DNA from: Verrucomicrobiota bacterium JB023
Lineage (GTDB): Bacteria > Verrucomicrobiota > Verrucomicrobiia > Verrucomicrobiales > Akkermansiaceae
NCBI GenBank assembly: GCA_030673895.1
Contig: JAUTCR010000044.1
Location: forward strand, 1 to 64,000
Direction of reading: 5' to 3'
DNA length: 64,000 nt
Below, one piece after another: positions 45,030 through 54,900 of the stretch; position 1 is the stretch's first letter, and each line of letters starts with the position of its first letter. Made by a program: the position numbers and the translations under genes. The notes below the pieces were generated by a model. It worked only from the letters and a program-made list of their open reading frames with translations. It was not told the DNA's origin and made no database searches.

Positions 45030-47948
45030 CTAGGGAATGGTGAGGGTTTGTCCCTCAGGAATGGTTTTGGTTCTCGTGCTCCCGTCCATCTCATACTCGA
45101 CTTTCAGGTCGTGGTATTGCGAAGGAGCCGGTTCTCCGAGAAGGTTTTTGCTGGCGGTGAGGTTTATCTTACCGTCGAAGATATTCTCTTTAATCAAAGA
45201 ACTGACGTCAGCCCGCGTGGAGCCGGAGCCCCAAGTGGCTGAGAGGATGGTGAAATTGGCGATAGGGAAGGGATTGAGCTCCAAATGTCGCAGGAAGTCG
45301 CGGCCATCTTGGCCGGAAGCGTCGATTTCGGCCTCGAATTGCTGGACCTTGGTATTGAGACCGCGCTCCTCAAGCAGGTCGATTTCTCCTTCCAGCTTGC
45401 TGATGTAGGACTTTCTGATCTTTTCGGCCAGCTCGATGAGTTGCTCGTCCGCTTCCATCTGACGCTTGTAATAATCGTCCAGAATCTCGGCACCTTCCGC
45501 TGGCAAGCTGATCATCTGCACGGTGCTGGGATGAGGCATTCTCCCCGTCGAGCCATCGATGGAGCCCAGATAGAGCTGGATGCCGGGCTCATAGAGATCG
45601 GATTGATTCTGGGAAATACCGCGGAGCCATTGACGGATGCGCATGCCCAGGCCGGTCGAATTGCCTTTGACCAGTTTGTCGATGGCAGCCTTTTCCCGCA
45701 CGATGAAGTTCTTCGCGGTTTCGCGGAGACTGGAGAGGTCGCTGCCTGCAGTGGCGTCGGGAGTGATGGGGCCGGATTCCGCGCTTTCTTGGTCTTCCGA
45801 CCACTCGATGATGTAGCCCGCGATGGCACCGGAGGGTCTGAGCGCCTTCCATCCATCGGCTGAAAAGACGAGGGCGGAGCCGTTGGGAGCGGGCTCGTCG
45901 GTGGCCCAATTCGCGAAGGTCCATCCTTCTCCGGTGGACCAGGCCCATTCACCATCCTTGAGGAAGGCTCCTCCCCAGACGGCGGGCAGCCCGGCCTCTT
46001 CCACGACATCGGACAGGAAGGCGGCCTCCAGCTCATTGGAGGCCACGGCGAGGTGGCCGCCGTAGCCCGCGGCTTCCGCCATCGCTTCGGTGTGGCTCAG
46101 CTCCTCGGCGACAATGTAGAAACGGCGGTCGTCCATGCAGAGGACGCCGGGAGGCCAAGAGGGATTGGATGAGTCCTTGGATTGGTGGTAGCGGGTGAGC
46201 AGCGCATTGCGGCTGCCGGAGTTGCTGCCGTCACCATCCCATTCGAGGAAGAAGGGAAGCTTCTTCGCCGGATCCGCTGCCTTAAGGATGCCGATATCGG
46301 TCAAGGTGCCTGCTGTGCCGAGGCTGATGCTCGGCTTGCGATGAGAGAATTCCGTTCCGTCAATCCAGCCCCAGTCATCCCGGGAGGTGGCTCCCGCTCC
46401 GAGCCACATCTCCTCGGCATCAGGCATCTTGGATCCCAGCCAACGGAGGTCGGACTCCTTGGCCAAGGTGGGGAGGTGGGCTCCATACTCTTCCGCGAAG
46501 CGCAGGGCCGCGTGCCAGCTCATCGGCTCATTGACGAAGAAGAAGTGCGAGCCGCCACGCTGGATGGTGCCCTCCGGAAACTCGGAGCGCCCTCCGCTGG
46601 CCAGTCTGCGCTGCAAGTCGTCAAGCTGCTCACGGGGAGTGAGCGGTTCGGGCTCGGGGGCTGGCTCAGGGGTGGATTGGCCGCTGGAAGGGGTCGCTCC
46701 CGGCGTGGCCGCGATATCGGCGGGATTCTGCCTGCTTGGATTGGCTTGCTCTTGCGCGGCCTTGACCGCCTCGGCATCCCGCTTCTGCTGTTCGTCGATT
46801 TCCTTTTGCTTGGCTGCTTGGGCGGCCTTCTTGGCATCGAGAGCCTGCAGGGCGCCCCAGATGGCGGCGCAGAGACCAGCGATGATGATCAGATTACGAT
46901 AGAGCGACCAGTCCGGTCCCACACTCTTCTTACCTCCACCGCTTGGCGATGGTCTCGCAGGAGCGGCGGGAGGACTGGCAGGAGCAGAGGCTTTCGGCTG
47001 ACGAGCGGGAGCGGGTGGCGCGGCGACGGCAGGCCGCGCTGTCGCCGCCTTGGCAGGAGCAATTTTGGTCGGGGCGACCTTGGCGGGCGCGCTCGCAGGG
47101 CGATTAGCCCCCGTGGAGAGCTTGCGACGGCCAGCGGTCTGCAATTGATGGAGAAGCTGTTTCAGCTCCGCCTCGAGGGAAGATGCGGAGGCGTGGCGTA
47201 GCGCGGGGTTGGGGGAAATTGCCTTCCGGATGACGGCATCGACCCGGGCATCGCAGCCGATGAGGCGGGAAGGAGTTTGATAAGGGCTGCGGGGCAGCTC
47301 ACCCACCAAGAGCTCATGCAAGAGAACGCCAACGGCAAAGACGTCGGAGCGTTCGTCGAAGGACTCTGGATCCTGGAGCACCTCCGGAGCTGTGTAGCCT
47401 GGGGTGCCGAACATGAGCTCGTCGCCCTCCGCCTTCTCCCCTGCGTGGGCTAGGCCGAAGTCCCCGAGCTTGGGCACATTCTTTTGGTTGAGGAGGATGT
47501 TGGCGGGCTTGATGTCACGGTGCAGAACATGCGCCTCGTGGGCATGAGCCAAGCCCTCGGCAACCTGCAGGGCGAAGGCGACGGCCTCAGCTTCAGGCAA
47601 GGTCTTGCCATAGGCGTAATGATAGAGAGATTCCCCCTCGACGAATTCCATGACGAGATAGAGCAATCCGTCGATTTCACCAAAGTCGAAGATACCGACG
47701 AGGTTGGGGTGATTGAGCTTGGCCATCGTCTTGGCCTCAGCCTCGAAGCGGAGGCGGAAGGCGGTGTCCTCCCCGAACTCCCGGGGTAAGACCTTGATTG
47801 CCACTGGACGGTCAAGCGATGTCTGGACGGCCCGATAAACGGCCGCCATACCTCCCTGAGCGAGAAATGTTATCTGACTGTAGCTAGGGAGAAGTTCGGC
47901 GAGCTCGTTCTCGCTCGGAAGTTCAAATTGGGGCGCGGGCTCCGACAT
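45030..47948 (-). CDS. Receptor-type Ser/Thr kinase with two C-type lectin domains
   Basis: 972 residues. Kinase domain about 25-265 with Lys52, HRDIKPANIL (Asp145), DFG 163-165 and APE 187-189; then an Ala/Pro-rich linker, a membrane helix (NLIIIAGLCAAIWGALQAL, 352-370), a charged coil and an extracytoplasmic region. Residues about 464-570 (HFFFVNEPMSWHAALRFAEE, DWGWIDGTEFSHRKP) and about 610-725 (RFYIVAEELSHTEAMAEAAG, EWAWSTGEGWTFANWATDEP) are C-type lectin-like domains, followed by a coiled, Ser/Thr-poor C-terminal region. The layout implies sensing of a surface carbohydrate or protein ligand. It is probably the first gene of the kinase-kinase-uvrA group. Confidence 0.9.
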   Translation of the reverse strand: MSEPAPQFELPSENELAELLPSYSQITFLAQGGMAAVYRAVQTSLDRPVAIKVLPREFGEDTAFRLRFEAEAKTMAKLNHPNLVGIFDFGEIDGLLYLVMEFVEGESLYHYAYGKTLPEAEAVAFALQVAEGLAHAHEAHVLHRDIKPANILLNQKNVPKLGDFGLAHAGEKAEGDELMFGTPGYTAPEVLQDPESFDERSDVFAVGVLLHELLVGELPRSPYQTPSRLIGCDARVDAVIRKAISPNPALRHASASSLEAELKQLLHQLQTAGRRKLSTGANRPASAPAKVAPTKIAPAKAATARPAVAAPPAPARQPKASAPASPPAAPARPSPSGGGKKSVGPDWSLYRNLIIIAGLCAAIWGALQALDAKKAAQAAKQKEIDEQQKRDAEAVKAAQEQANPSRQNPADIAATPGATPSSGQSTPEPAPEPEPLTPREQLDDLQRRLASGGRSEFPEGTIQRGGSHFFFVNEPMSWHAALRFAEEYGAHLPTLAKESDLRWLGSKMPDAEEMWLGAGATSRDDWGWIDGTEFSHRKPSISLGTAGTLTDIGILKAADPAKKLPFFLEWDGDGSNSGSRNALLTRYHQSKDSSNPSWPPGVLCMDDRRFYIVAEELSHTEAMAEAAGYGGHLAVASNELEAAFLSDVVEEAGLPAVWGGAFLKDGEWAWSTGEGWTFANWATDEPAPNGSALVFSADGWKALRPSGAIAGYIIEWSEDQESAESGPITPDATAGSDLSSLRETAKNFIVREKAAIDKLVKGNSTGLGMRIRQWLRGISQNQSDLYEPGIQLYLGSIDGSTGRMPHPSTVQMISLPAEGAEILDDYYKRQMEADEQLIELAEKIRKSYISKLEGEIDLLEERGLNTKVQQFEAEIDASGQDGRDFLRHLELNPFPIANFTILSATWGSGSTRADVSSLIKENIFDGKINLTASKNLLGEPAPSQYHDLKVEYEMDGSTRTKTIPEGQTLTIP

Positions 47949-48032
47949 AATGTGAGGTTAACGTTAGCTTAGCGTGCTGCGATGAGATTTTTTGTGGCAA
48001 TTTCTACCGGAAAAACTCTGATGGGGGAGCGA

Positions 48033-48404
48033 ATGAACGAGGAACGCTTATGGGAAGAGTTGGGGCCGGAAGGATTTGAAAGGGTCGTGGCCGCATTTTA
48101 CCGTCGGGTCAAGACAGATGACCTCATTGGCCCGATGTATCCCCAAGATGATTGGAAAGGGGCTGAGCGACGGTTAGCGGGTTTTCTGAAGTTCCGGATC
48201 GGAATGGACCAAGCATATCTCAATGAGCGGGGACATCCCCGCCTGAGAGCACGTCACATGCCGTACGAAATTGGAGAGGCAGAACGCGACCGCTGGCTGC
48301 AGCTCATGGGGGAGGCTCTGGATGAGGAGGAGGTGGCAGGAGAGGCGCGAGCCGAGCTGGATGCTTTTTTCGCGCAAGTCGCTGATTTTATGAGGAATCG
48401 ATAA
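48033..48404 (+). CDS. Truncated hemoglobin, group II
   Basis: 123 residues from ATG 48033, with GGGAG just upstream; the longer frame from 47982 adds residues not in the family. Tyr23 (VAAFYRRV) is the B10 Tyr, the proximal heme His75 lies in RGHPRLRARHMPYEIG, and Trp88 (RDRWLQLM) is the G8 Trp typical of group II. The pattern MYPQDDWKGAERRLAGFL is intact. These heme proteins bind O2 or NO, or detoxify NO. It diverges from the kinase gene at 47948; no partner enzyme lies beside it. Confidence 0.9.
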   Translation: MNEERLWEELGPEGFERVVAAFYRRVKTDDLIGPMYPQDDWKGAERRLAGFLKFRIGMDQAYLNERGHPRLRARHMPYEIGEAERDRWLQLMGEALDEEEVAGEARAELDAFFAQVADFMRNR

Positions 48405-48473
48405 GGGGGCTGCCGCCGCTGCGAACGATAGGCCCTCTCGGAGCCGGTGCCGACGAGCGGCCCTGGCCGGCAT

Positions 48474-48507
48474 AAAAAAAGAGCGAGCGGCTCACGCCGT
48501 CGCTCTT
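48474..48507 (-). terminator. Intrinsic terminator after the PVC cytochrome gene
   Basis: On the minus strand AAGAGCGACGGC-GTGA-GCCGCTCGCTCTT forms a stem (one bulged base) followed by seven T. It lies about 30 bp past the stop of the gene at 48536-50959. On the plus strand it could also end the hemoglobin transcript, although its T run there is short. Confidence 0.85.
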
Positions 48508-48535
48508 CTTGTCGATGAATATCGCGGTCTGCTGC

Positions 48536-50959
48536 TTATTTCTTGAGCAAGAAGCCCATGAGGTCGCGCAGCTCTTCTTCGTTGAGCTGATTGACGAGCG
48601 CTCCGGGCATCGGTGAGAGCGGCGAAGGCTCGATTGACTTGAGCTCGGCCCGCGAAATTTCGACCGTCTTTGAGAAATCGAAGGGGTTCACCGCGATAAC
48701 GAGAATCTCATCCTTCTCTGCCATGACCTTGCCCACGGTGACGGCGCCGTCCGTCTTGGTGAAGATCTTGAACTCGTATTGGTCGGAGATGGCCTTGTTC
48801 GGCTCGACGATAGCGGTGGCGAGGTCGTAAGCATTGAAGCGACCGGCGACGTTGGTCAGATCGGGGCCTGCGGCTCCACCTTCCGAGCCGTAGCGGTGGC
48901 AGGAGGCACAGAGCGCGGCCTTGAACATTTTCTGACCGTTCTCGCGGTCATACTCGGTGATGTTATCGGCAATCTCGACGATTTCCTCGATGGTGTAATT
49001 CTTGCCCGGGCCTTCTGCCTTGGGGAGGTCGCGGAAGGGGCTGGTTTCGGTGACGAGGCCCCAGGTCGCAATCATCTTGCGCTCCTCGGAGGTCGCAGTC
49101 TCGAGGGTGTCGTTGCGCATCTTCACGAGGGCTCGGCCTGCACTGCGGGCGCCCTTGCCGTTGATCATCTGGGAGTACCACTCCATCAGCTGGCGACGCT
49201 CGGACTCCTTCCAAGGGCCTTCGACAACGCGCAGGCAGTAAGCGTAATGCATGTCGCGGGGTGAGCCGGATTCACGGAGAACGGCGGCGACATCCTTACC
49301 GTAGCGGCCATTACGCTCGACGAGGCGGACCCAGTCTCCGAGGTCGTTGCCTTCGTCTTCCTGAGCCATCTTGGCCAAGGTGCGGGAGACGATTCCGGGG
49401 GCCTGGAAGTAGCAGAGGATGCGGCAGAGCTCGGCATCAAGGTCCGCGTCCTCGTTCGGGAAGGAAGAGTCGAGCATGTCGATGAAGAGCTTGCGCTCGT
49501 CTTCGCTTGGCTCGCCGAGGCGAATGAAGACGAGGCCGGCGGCACGGAGCCAGCAGAGTTGCTCTTCTTTGTTGAGCGCATTCCAATCGAAGGACTTGAG
49601 GGTCTCGATGCAATTCGCGCGGTCTTTCTCGGAATTGAGGCGGGCGAGGGCGATGACGCCGTTCAGCTTCTCAAGAGGGGCGGAGGAGGTGAGGAACTCA
49701 CGAGCGGCTTCCGGCCCCTTGTGCTCCGCTGCGGTGCGGCGCAGGTAGCGGTCCCAGCGGTCGCCTTCTTTGGCAGGGTGCTTGTCCTTGGGCTCCCAGG
49801 CATCGGAGGTGTCAGCGTCTCCCGTGTAGCGGACCCGCCAGAGAGAGGAGGCACCACGGCGTCCCCCGGTGGCGAAGTAGAGGTCTCCATCCTTGCTGAC
49901 CGCATCAGTGAGCGGGAAGCCAGCAGCCGAGAAGAATTCCTCCCACTCACCGCTGTATCCGGTGCCGGAGGGAGAGAGATTGACGGCGTAGATGGTGGCG
50001 AAGGTCCAGTCGAAGCAGAAGATGGCCTTCTGATACTTGGCGGGGAACTCCAGTCCCTTGCCGCTCAGCACACCTGTCGGGCTGCCGGGGCCGAAGGCTG
50101 TGACGCCGGGCAGGCTGTCCTCGTAGTAGGCCGGCCACTTGCCGCTACCATGGCGCCAGCCATATTCCGCGCCAGGCACGGACCAGCAGACCCGGGTCGG
50201 GCGATACCATGGCGTGCCCATGTCCCACTCCATATCCGCATCATAGACGAAGAATTCGCCGTCCTCGTTGAAGGCGCCGTCGTAAGGATTCCGATAGCCG
50301 GAGCTGATCAGCTCCCACTGGGTGCCGCCGGGGCGGAAGCGCAGGACGAAGCCACCGGGGGCGCGGATGGATGAGGCATGCCCAAGGCCGTCGGGATTGC
50401 GGGGGAGAAGTTGGTCCTCTTCCCACAGCTCGGGCACGTGACTGTGATCAAGCTCGGGGAGTTTGCTGTAGTTCCCGGCCACCACATAGATCCACTCGCC
50501 ATCCGGAGAGGGAACGAGGGCATGAGTGCCGTGCTCGCCGGGCGAGCCGAGAGCGGTCAACTTCTCAATGGACTCGAAGCTTCCGTTCTGGTCCTTATCC
50601 TTGGCCATGTAGATCCCGCGGTCGGCGGTGACGTTCTCATTGACTGAGATGTAGAGAGTTTCATCGTGCCAGAGGAGGCCATGGGCCCCGCCAATCTCGA
50701 TATCGAGAGGCTCCACGGTGGTCGTCTCACCATCGATGGAGATGGTGTAGATGCCGCCATATTGGTCTCCCGCGAGGATCTTGCCCTCCTTGTAGTTGGC
50801 GAGAGAGACCCAGCTTCCGAGTTCCTTGGGAACCTCGAAGACTTGATCAAGCGTGAATCCAGCGGGCAGGGAAACCTCCTGCTCAGCAGGGGTAATTTGC
50901 TGGCTGACAGGTTCCGCCTGGAGGCAGGCGGTCAAACAGAGCGGCAGAAGTCGGCGCAT
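48536..50959 (-). CDS. PVC-type exported beta-propeller / cytochrome c protein
   Basis: 807 residues from ATG 50959; a TTG at 50986 adds nine residues ahead of the signal peptide and is less likely. A signal sequence (RRLLPLCLTACLQAEP) is followed by a propeller like soluble sugar dehydrogenases (GGAHGLLWHDETLYISVNEN, GSPGEHGTHALVPSPDGEWI, GFVLRFRPGGTQWELISSGY), a helical-repeat part (about 400-640), and a cytochrome c domain with CASCH (Cys684, His688) and a likely axial Met784 in SPMPG. Such fusions are abundant in Planctomycetota and Verrucomicrobiota and are assumed to oxidise sugars in the periplasm. The gene stands alone and has its own terminator. Confidence 0.88.
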   Translation of the reverse strand: MRRLLPLCLTACLQAEPVSQQITPAEQEVSLPAGFTLDQVFEVPKELGSWVSLANYKEGKILAGDQYGGIYTISIDGETTTVEPLDIEIGGAHGLLWHDETLYISVNENVTADRGIYMAKDKDQNGSFESIEKLTALGSPGEHGTHALVPSPDGEWIYVVAGNYSKLPELDHSHVPELWEEDQLLPRNPDGLGHASSIRAPGGFVLRFRPGGTQWELISSGYRNPYDGAFNEDGEFFVYDADMEWDMGTPWYRPTRVCWSVPGAEYGWRHGSGKWPAYYEDSLPGVTAFGPGSPTGVLSGKGLEFPAKYQKAIFCFDWTFATIYAVNLSPSGTGYSGEWEEFFSAAGFPLTDAVSKDGDLYFATGGRRGASSLWRVRYTGDADTSDAWEPKDKHPAKEGDRWDRYLRRTAAEHKGPEAAREFLTSSAPLEKLNGVIALARLNSEKDRANCIETLKSFDWNALNKEEQLCWLRAAGLVFIRLGEPSEDERKLFIDMLDSSFPNEDADLDAELCRILCYFQAPGIVSRTLAKMAQEDEGNDLGDWVRLVERNGRYGKDVAAVLRESGSPRDMHYAYCLRVVEGPWKESERRQLMEWYSQMINGKGARSAGRALVKMRNDTLETATSEERKMIATWGLVTETSPFRDLPKAEGPGKNYTIEEIVEIADNITEYDRENGQKMFKAALCASCHRYGSEGGAAGPDLTNVAGRFNAYDLATAIVEPNKAISDQYEFKIFTKTDGAVTVGKVMAEKDEILVIAVNPFDFSKTVEISRAELKSIEPSPLSPMPGALVNQLNEEELRDLMGFLLKK

Positions 50960-51263
50960 GGCAGCATTTACGTTATCTTTTTTCAAAATTTTTCCAAAAA
51001 GCGTTTTTTAGGCGAAGTTGTTGTGGGCAGCTACCCATGCAATTGCCGAGCCAAAAAGCTCATGCTTTTTCACAAAGTGGACCCCGGCCTCGGAATAGCG
51101 ATGGGCTCCGGCAGATTAAGACGCCTCCTCGGGGCGATTTCTTCACAAGAATTTCCGATGCCGCGGCCGCCCCGTGCAAGGCCTTCCAGCGCTTTTTGTT
51201 GCTCTCGTAGTGATTGATGATTCCTTAGGGGCACCCAAAACCTTCCCCCCTCTCCCCCTCGCT
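50960..51263. other. Divergent intergenic region with a small hairpin
   Basis: About 300 bp between the cytochrome gene and the methyltransferase-like gene. At 51053-51070 a perfect AAAAAGC-TCAT-GCTTTTT hairpin is the only structured element; its T run resembles a short terminator, but no gene leads into it. T- and A-rich tracts at 50976-51010 may be promoter DNA. No open frame with clear coding character was found. Confidence 0.4.
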
Positions 51264-51854
51264 ATGCCCCATCGATTCCTGCAGAAGCTGAAATATCTTT
51301 TGAAGTGGCGACGCCACTATGACGCCGAGTTTGCCTCCCTTCCTGATCGCCAGATATACGACGAGGAGATCTTGCCTTATTTTTCCCAACTTCTTGGTAA
51401 CGAGGACCGCATCCTCGATATCGGCTGCGAATGGTATAACCTCCATCACCAGCGTCACTTCCGGGCCAAGGATTATCACACCCTCGACATCTTGCCGGAT
51501 CGCGCCGCCTTTGGTGGCAAGAAGCACGTCGTGGGATCGGCCCTTGAACTGGACCAGCATTTCCCGCAAGGCTCGATGGCGCTGGTGCTTCTCAACGGCA
51601 TCTTCGGATGGGGCGTCAATGGTGAGGAAGAGCAGAAGCAGCTGGTCGTCCAGCTAGCCCACGTCCTTCGGGAGGGGGGCTATCTCCTCGTGGGATGGAA
51701 TGATACGGAGGCGAATCGTCCCGAGCGTCCCCCGGGCGAGCTCCTCGTCAATGCGGGCTTCCAGCCCTGGGTCTTCCCTCCCCGGGGAGCGGAGACCCTG
51801 TTGGCCAATGAGGCAACCGGGCACACCTTTGAATTCTATCGCTTGTCCTCCTGA
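51264..51854 (+). CDS. Class I SAM methyltransferase-like protein
   Basis: 196 residues from ATG 51264; the upstream in-frame residues have no family character. The first part KLKYLLKWRRHYDAEFASLP leads to EDRILDIGCEWYNLHHQRHF, which occupies the place of motif I (usually DIGCGxG), then YHTLDILPDRAAFGGKKHVV (motif II region), ALVLLNGIFGWGVNGEEEQK and LAHVLREGGYLLVGWNDTEA (post-motif). The altered glycine motif (GCEWYN) leaves SAM binding uncertain. It is followed after 116 bp by hrpA on the same strand. Confidence 0.65.
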   Translation: MPHRFLQKLKYLLKWRRHYDAEFASLPDRQIYDEEILPYFSQLLGNEDRILDIGCEWYNLHHQRHFRAKDYHTLDILPDRAAFGGKKHVVGSALELDQHFPQGSMALVLLNGIFGWGVNGEEEQKQLVVQLAHVLREGGYLLVGWNDTEANRPERPPGELLVNAGFQPWVFPPRGAETLLANEATGHTFEFYRLSS

Positions 51855-51970
51855 GGAGCGCGCCGAGCTTAGCGCGTCAGAAAATTAGCTCGCTCCGTTC
51901 TTGCTGGTAAGGCGGATCTGTCTGAGGACTGGGCAGTCCCGCGTCCGTGGCAGAGGGCGTGCCATCTCTC

Positions 51971-54900
51971 ATGAAGATTACCTATCCAGAACTCCCGGTC
52001 TCGGCACGGAAGGAGGAAATCATTGCTGCGATGAAGCAATCGCAGGTCGTCGTCGTGGTGGGAGAGACCGGCTCGGGCAAGACCACGCAGCTGCCCAAGA
52101 TGGCTCTGGAGCTGGCCCTCGCGGAGGGGCGGCGCGGGATGGTGGGATGCACCCAACCCCGTCGCTTGGCGGCTACCAGTGTCGCCGCGCGGGTGGCTGA
52201 AGAATTGGCCGTCGCTCCGGGAGCCGAGGTCGGCCATGAAGTGCGCTTCGATAAACGGACGAACAAGGACACCCTGGTCAAGTTCATGACGGACGGGATC
52301 CTTCTCGCCGAGCTGCAGAGCGACCGGCGGCTCAAGAAGTATCACACCATCATCATCGATGAGGCTCACGAGCGTTCGCTCAACATCGACTTCCTGCTCG
52401 GCATCCTCAAGACACTGGTGGAGAAGCGGCGGGACCTGCGTGTTCTCATCTCTTCCGCCACCCTTGATGCGGGACGCTTTGCGGAGTTCTTCGGCTCCGG
52501 CGGACCGGAGGGCAAGCCCGCGCCCGTGGTGATGGTGGAGGGCCGCACCTTCCCGGTGGAAGACCATTTCCTTCCTCCGTTGGATGGCGAATGGCTGGCC
52601 GACCAGGTGGTGCGTGGAGTGGAGTGGGTCGATGCTTACGACCGTAATGGCGATGTCCTCGTCTTTTTGCCGGGAGAGCGGGAGATCCGAGAGGCCGCGA
52701 AAGCGGTCGAGAACCGGGGCTTCCGCAATACCGAAGTGCTGCCGGTCTTTGCCCGACTTTCCATCGCCGACCAGCAGCGGGTCTTCTCCCCCAGTCGCCG
52801 CCGCCGCGTGGTGCTGGCCACCAATGTGGCGGAGACCTCGCTCACCATCCCGAACATCGTCTGCGTGATCGATAGTGGTCTCGCGAGAGTCAGCCGTTGG
52901 GCACCCCAGCGAGGGGTCCAACGTCTGCAAATTGAGCAAATCTCCCAAGCCAGTGCCCGTCAGCGTCGCGGCCGTTGTGGCCGGGTGAGGGAAGGGGTCT
53001 GTGTGAAGCTCTACGAGGAAGAGGACCTGGCCGATGCCCCCGAGTTCACCGACCCGGAAATCCGGCGGAGCTCTCTGGCAGGGGTCATCCTCAAGATGAA
53101 GTCCCTTGGCCTCGGTGAGATCGGCTCCTTCCCCTTTGTCGATCCGCCCAATGTGAAGGCGATCCGCGAGGGGATGAAGACGCTTGAAGAGGTCGATGCC
53201 ATCGAGCCCGACGGCCGCCATGGTCTCTCCGAGATCGGTTGGCGCCTCGCTCGTCTGCCGCTCGATCCCCGTCTGGGGCGCATCCTGGTGGAAGCCGATC
53301 GTAGGGGCGTCCTGCGGGAGCTCCTGATCATTGTTGGAGGCCTGAGCGTGATGGACGTCCGCGAGCGGCCGGATGGCAAGGAAGACGCGGCCGATACCGC
53401 GCAAATGAAGTTTCATGACCCCAAGTCGGATTTCCTGAGCCTATTACACCTCTGGAATGCCTTCGCCGAGATGCGGGGCGAGAAGGGGCGCTTCCGTTCC
53501 AACCAATTGCGTAAATGGTGCGGGAAGAACTACTGCAACTTTCGTCGTATCATCGAGTGGGATCAGGTTGTGGGCGAGATTTCGCGCGAGTTTGGTCTCA
53601 AGCGGGAGGCTGATGCCCGGGTGACAGATATCCGTCGCTTGGAGAAAAAGAAGGCTGCGGCCTTCTACAAGGAGATTCACTGCGCGCTGCTCGCCGGCAT
53701 GCCTCGCTCGGTGGGGATGTGGGATAAGGAGTCGGGCTCCTACAAGGGAGTCGGCGGGATGAAGTTCTCCATTTTCCCCGGCTCGGGGCTGTTCAAGGCC
53801 AAGCGCAAGCCGGAGTGGGTGCTGGCCTTCGAGCTGGTGGAGACCTCCCGCCTATGGGCCCGTAAGGTGGCCGACCTTCAGCCGGGCTGGGTGGAAGAGG
53901 TGGCCCCTCATCTCTGCCGGCGTCGCTATCACTCGCCGGAGTGGAATGAGCAGCAGGGGGCCGTCTATGGGAAGGAGACGGTCCTGTTAGGCGGGTTGAC
54001 CATCGTGCCGGGGCGGCAGGTTTTCTTTGGCAAGGTGTCGCCCAAGGCCGCGCATGAGGTCTTTGTCCGTGAGGCCATCCTGGAGGGACGTTTGCGGGGG
54101 CAAATTCCGTCGCTGGACCAATTGGCCAGAGTGCGGCGCCAGGTTGCCGCAGCGGAGCGAAAGCTTCGCCGGGTGGGTGGCCTGTGGATGGAGGAGTATG
54201 CCTTCGACTTCTATTTCAGCCGCGTCCCGGTGGAGGCGACCACCGCCAAAGCCTTCCATCAATGGCGTCGCAAGGATGGCAATGAAGAGAAGCTGATGAT
54301 TCGGCTCCAGGATGTTGTTTGGGAGGAAGGATTGGAAAGTGAACTCCTTCTCTTCCCCGATGTGGTCGAGCATGACGGGCGGGAATGGATGGTGGAATAC
54401 CTCTGCGATCCCGAGGCCCCCGACGACGGCTTGGTCTTCGAGATCGAGCTGCCCGAGTTGCCCCTATTTCCCGACTACCTGCCGAGCTGGGCCGTCCCGG
54501 GCTTGCTCGAGGAAAGGGTCGAATTGCTGGTGCGTAGCCTGCCGAAGGATTGGCGGACCCGCTTCCAGCCGGTCAAGGAGCACGTGCAGGCCTTTCTCCA
54601 TGAGTGGACCGGATGGGAGCCGCAGACGGGCTTGTTAGATGCCTTGAGCGATTATCTCTCTGGAGTTTGTGGCACCGCGATCACTCCGGACATGTTCGAT
54701 GAAAGCCGGCTGCCCAAGTGCCTGCGCCCCGCCGTGCGAGTGCGGGATGAGAAGGGCAAGGATTTGGCCTTTGGCGAGGATGTCCGTAGTATCAAGGATA
54801 AGCTTGCCGGTCTCTTGCGGAGCCGTCGTGAGGAGGCGGCCAATGAGGAGTGGGCGCTTACTGGGGGAACCTTCTGGAGCTTTGGTCCCGTGCCGAAGGA

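Noticed and set aside
51869-53416. Minus-strand frame of 515 codons
   Set aside because: It is antisense to the helicase core of hrpA, whose motifs are intact; the His/Arg/Leu-rich product has no recognisable domain.
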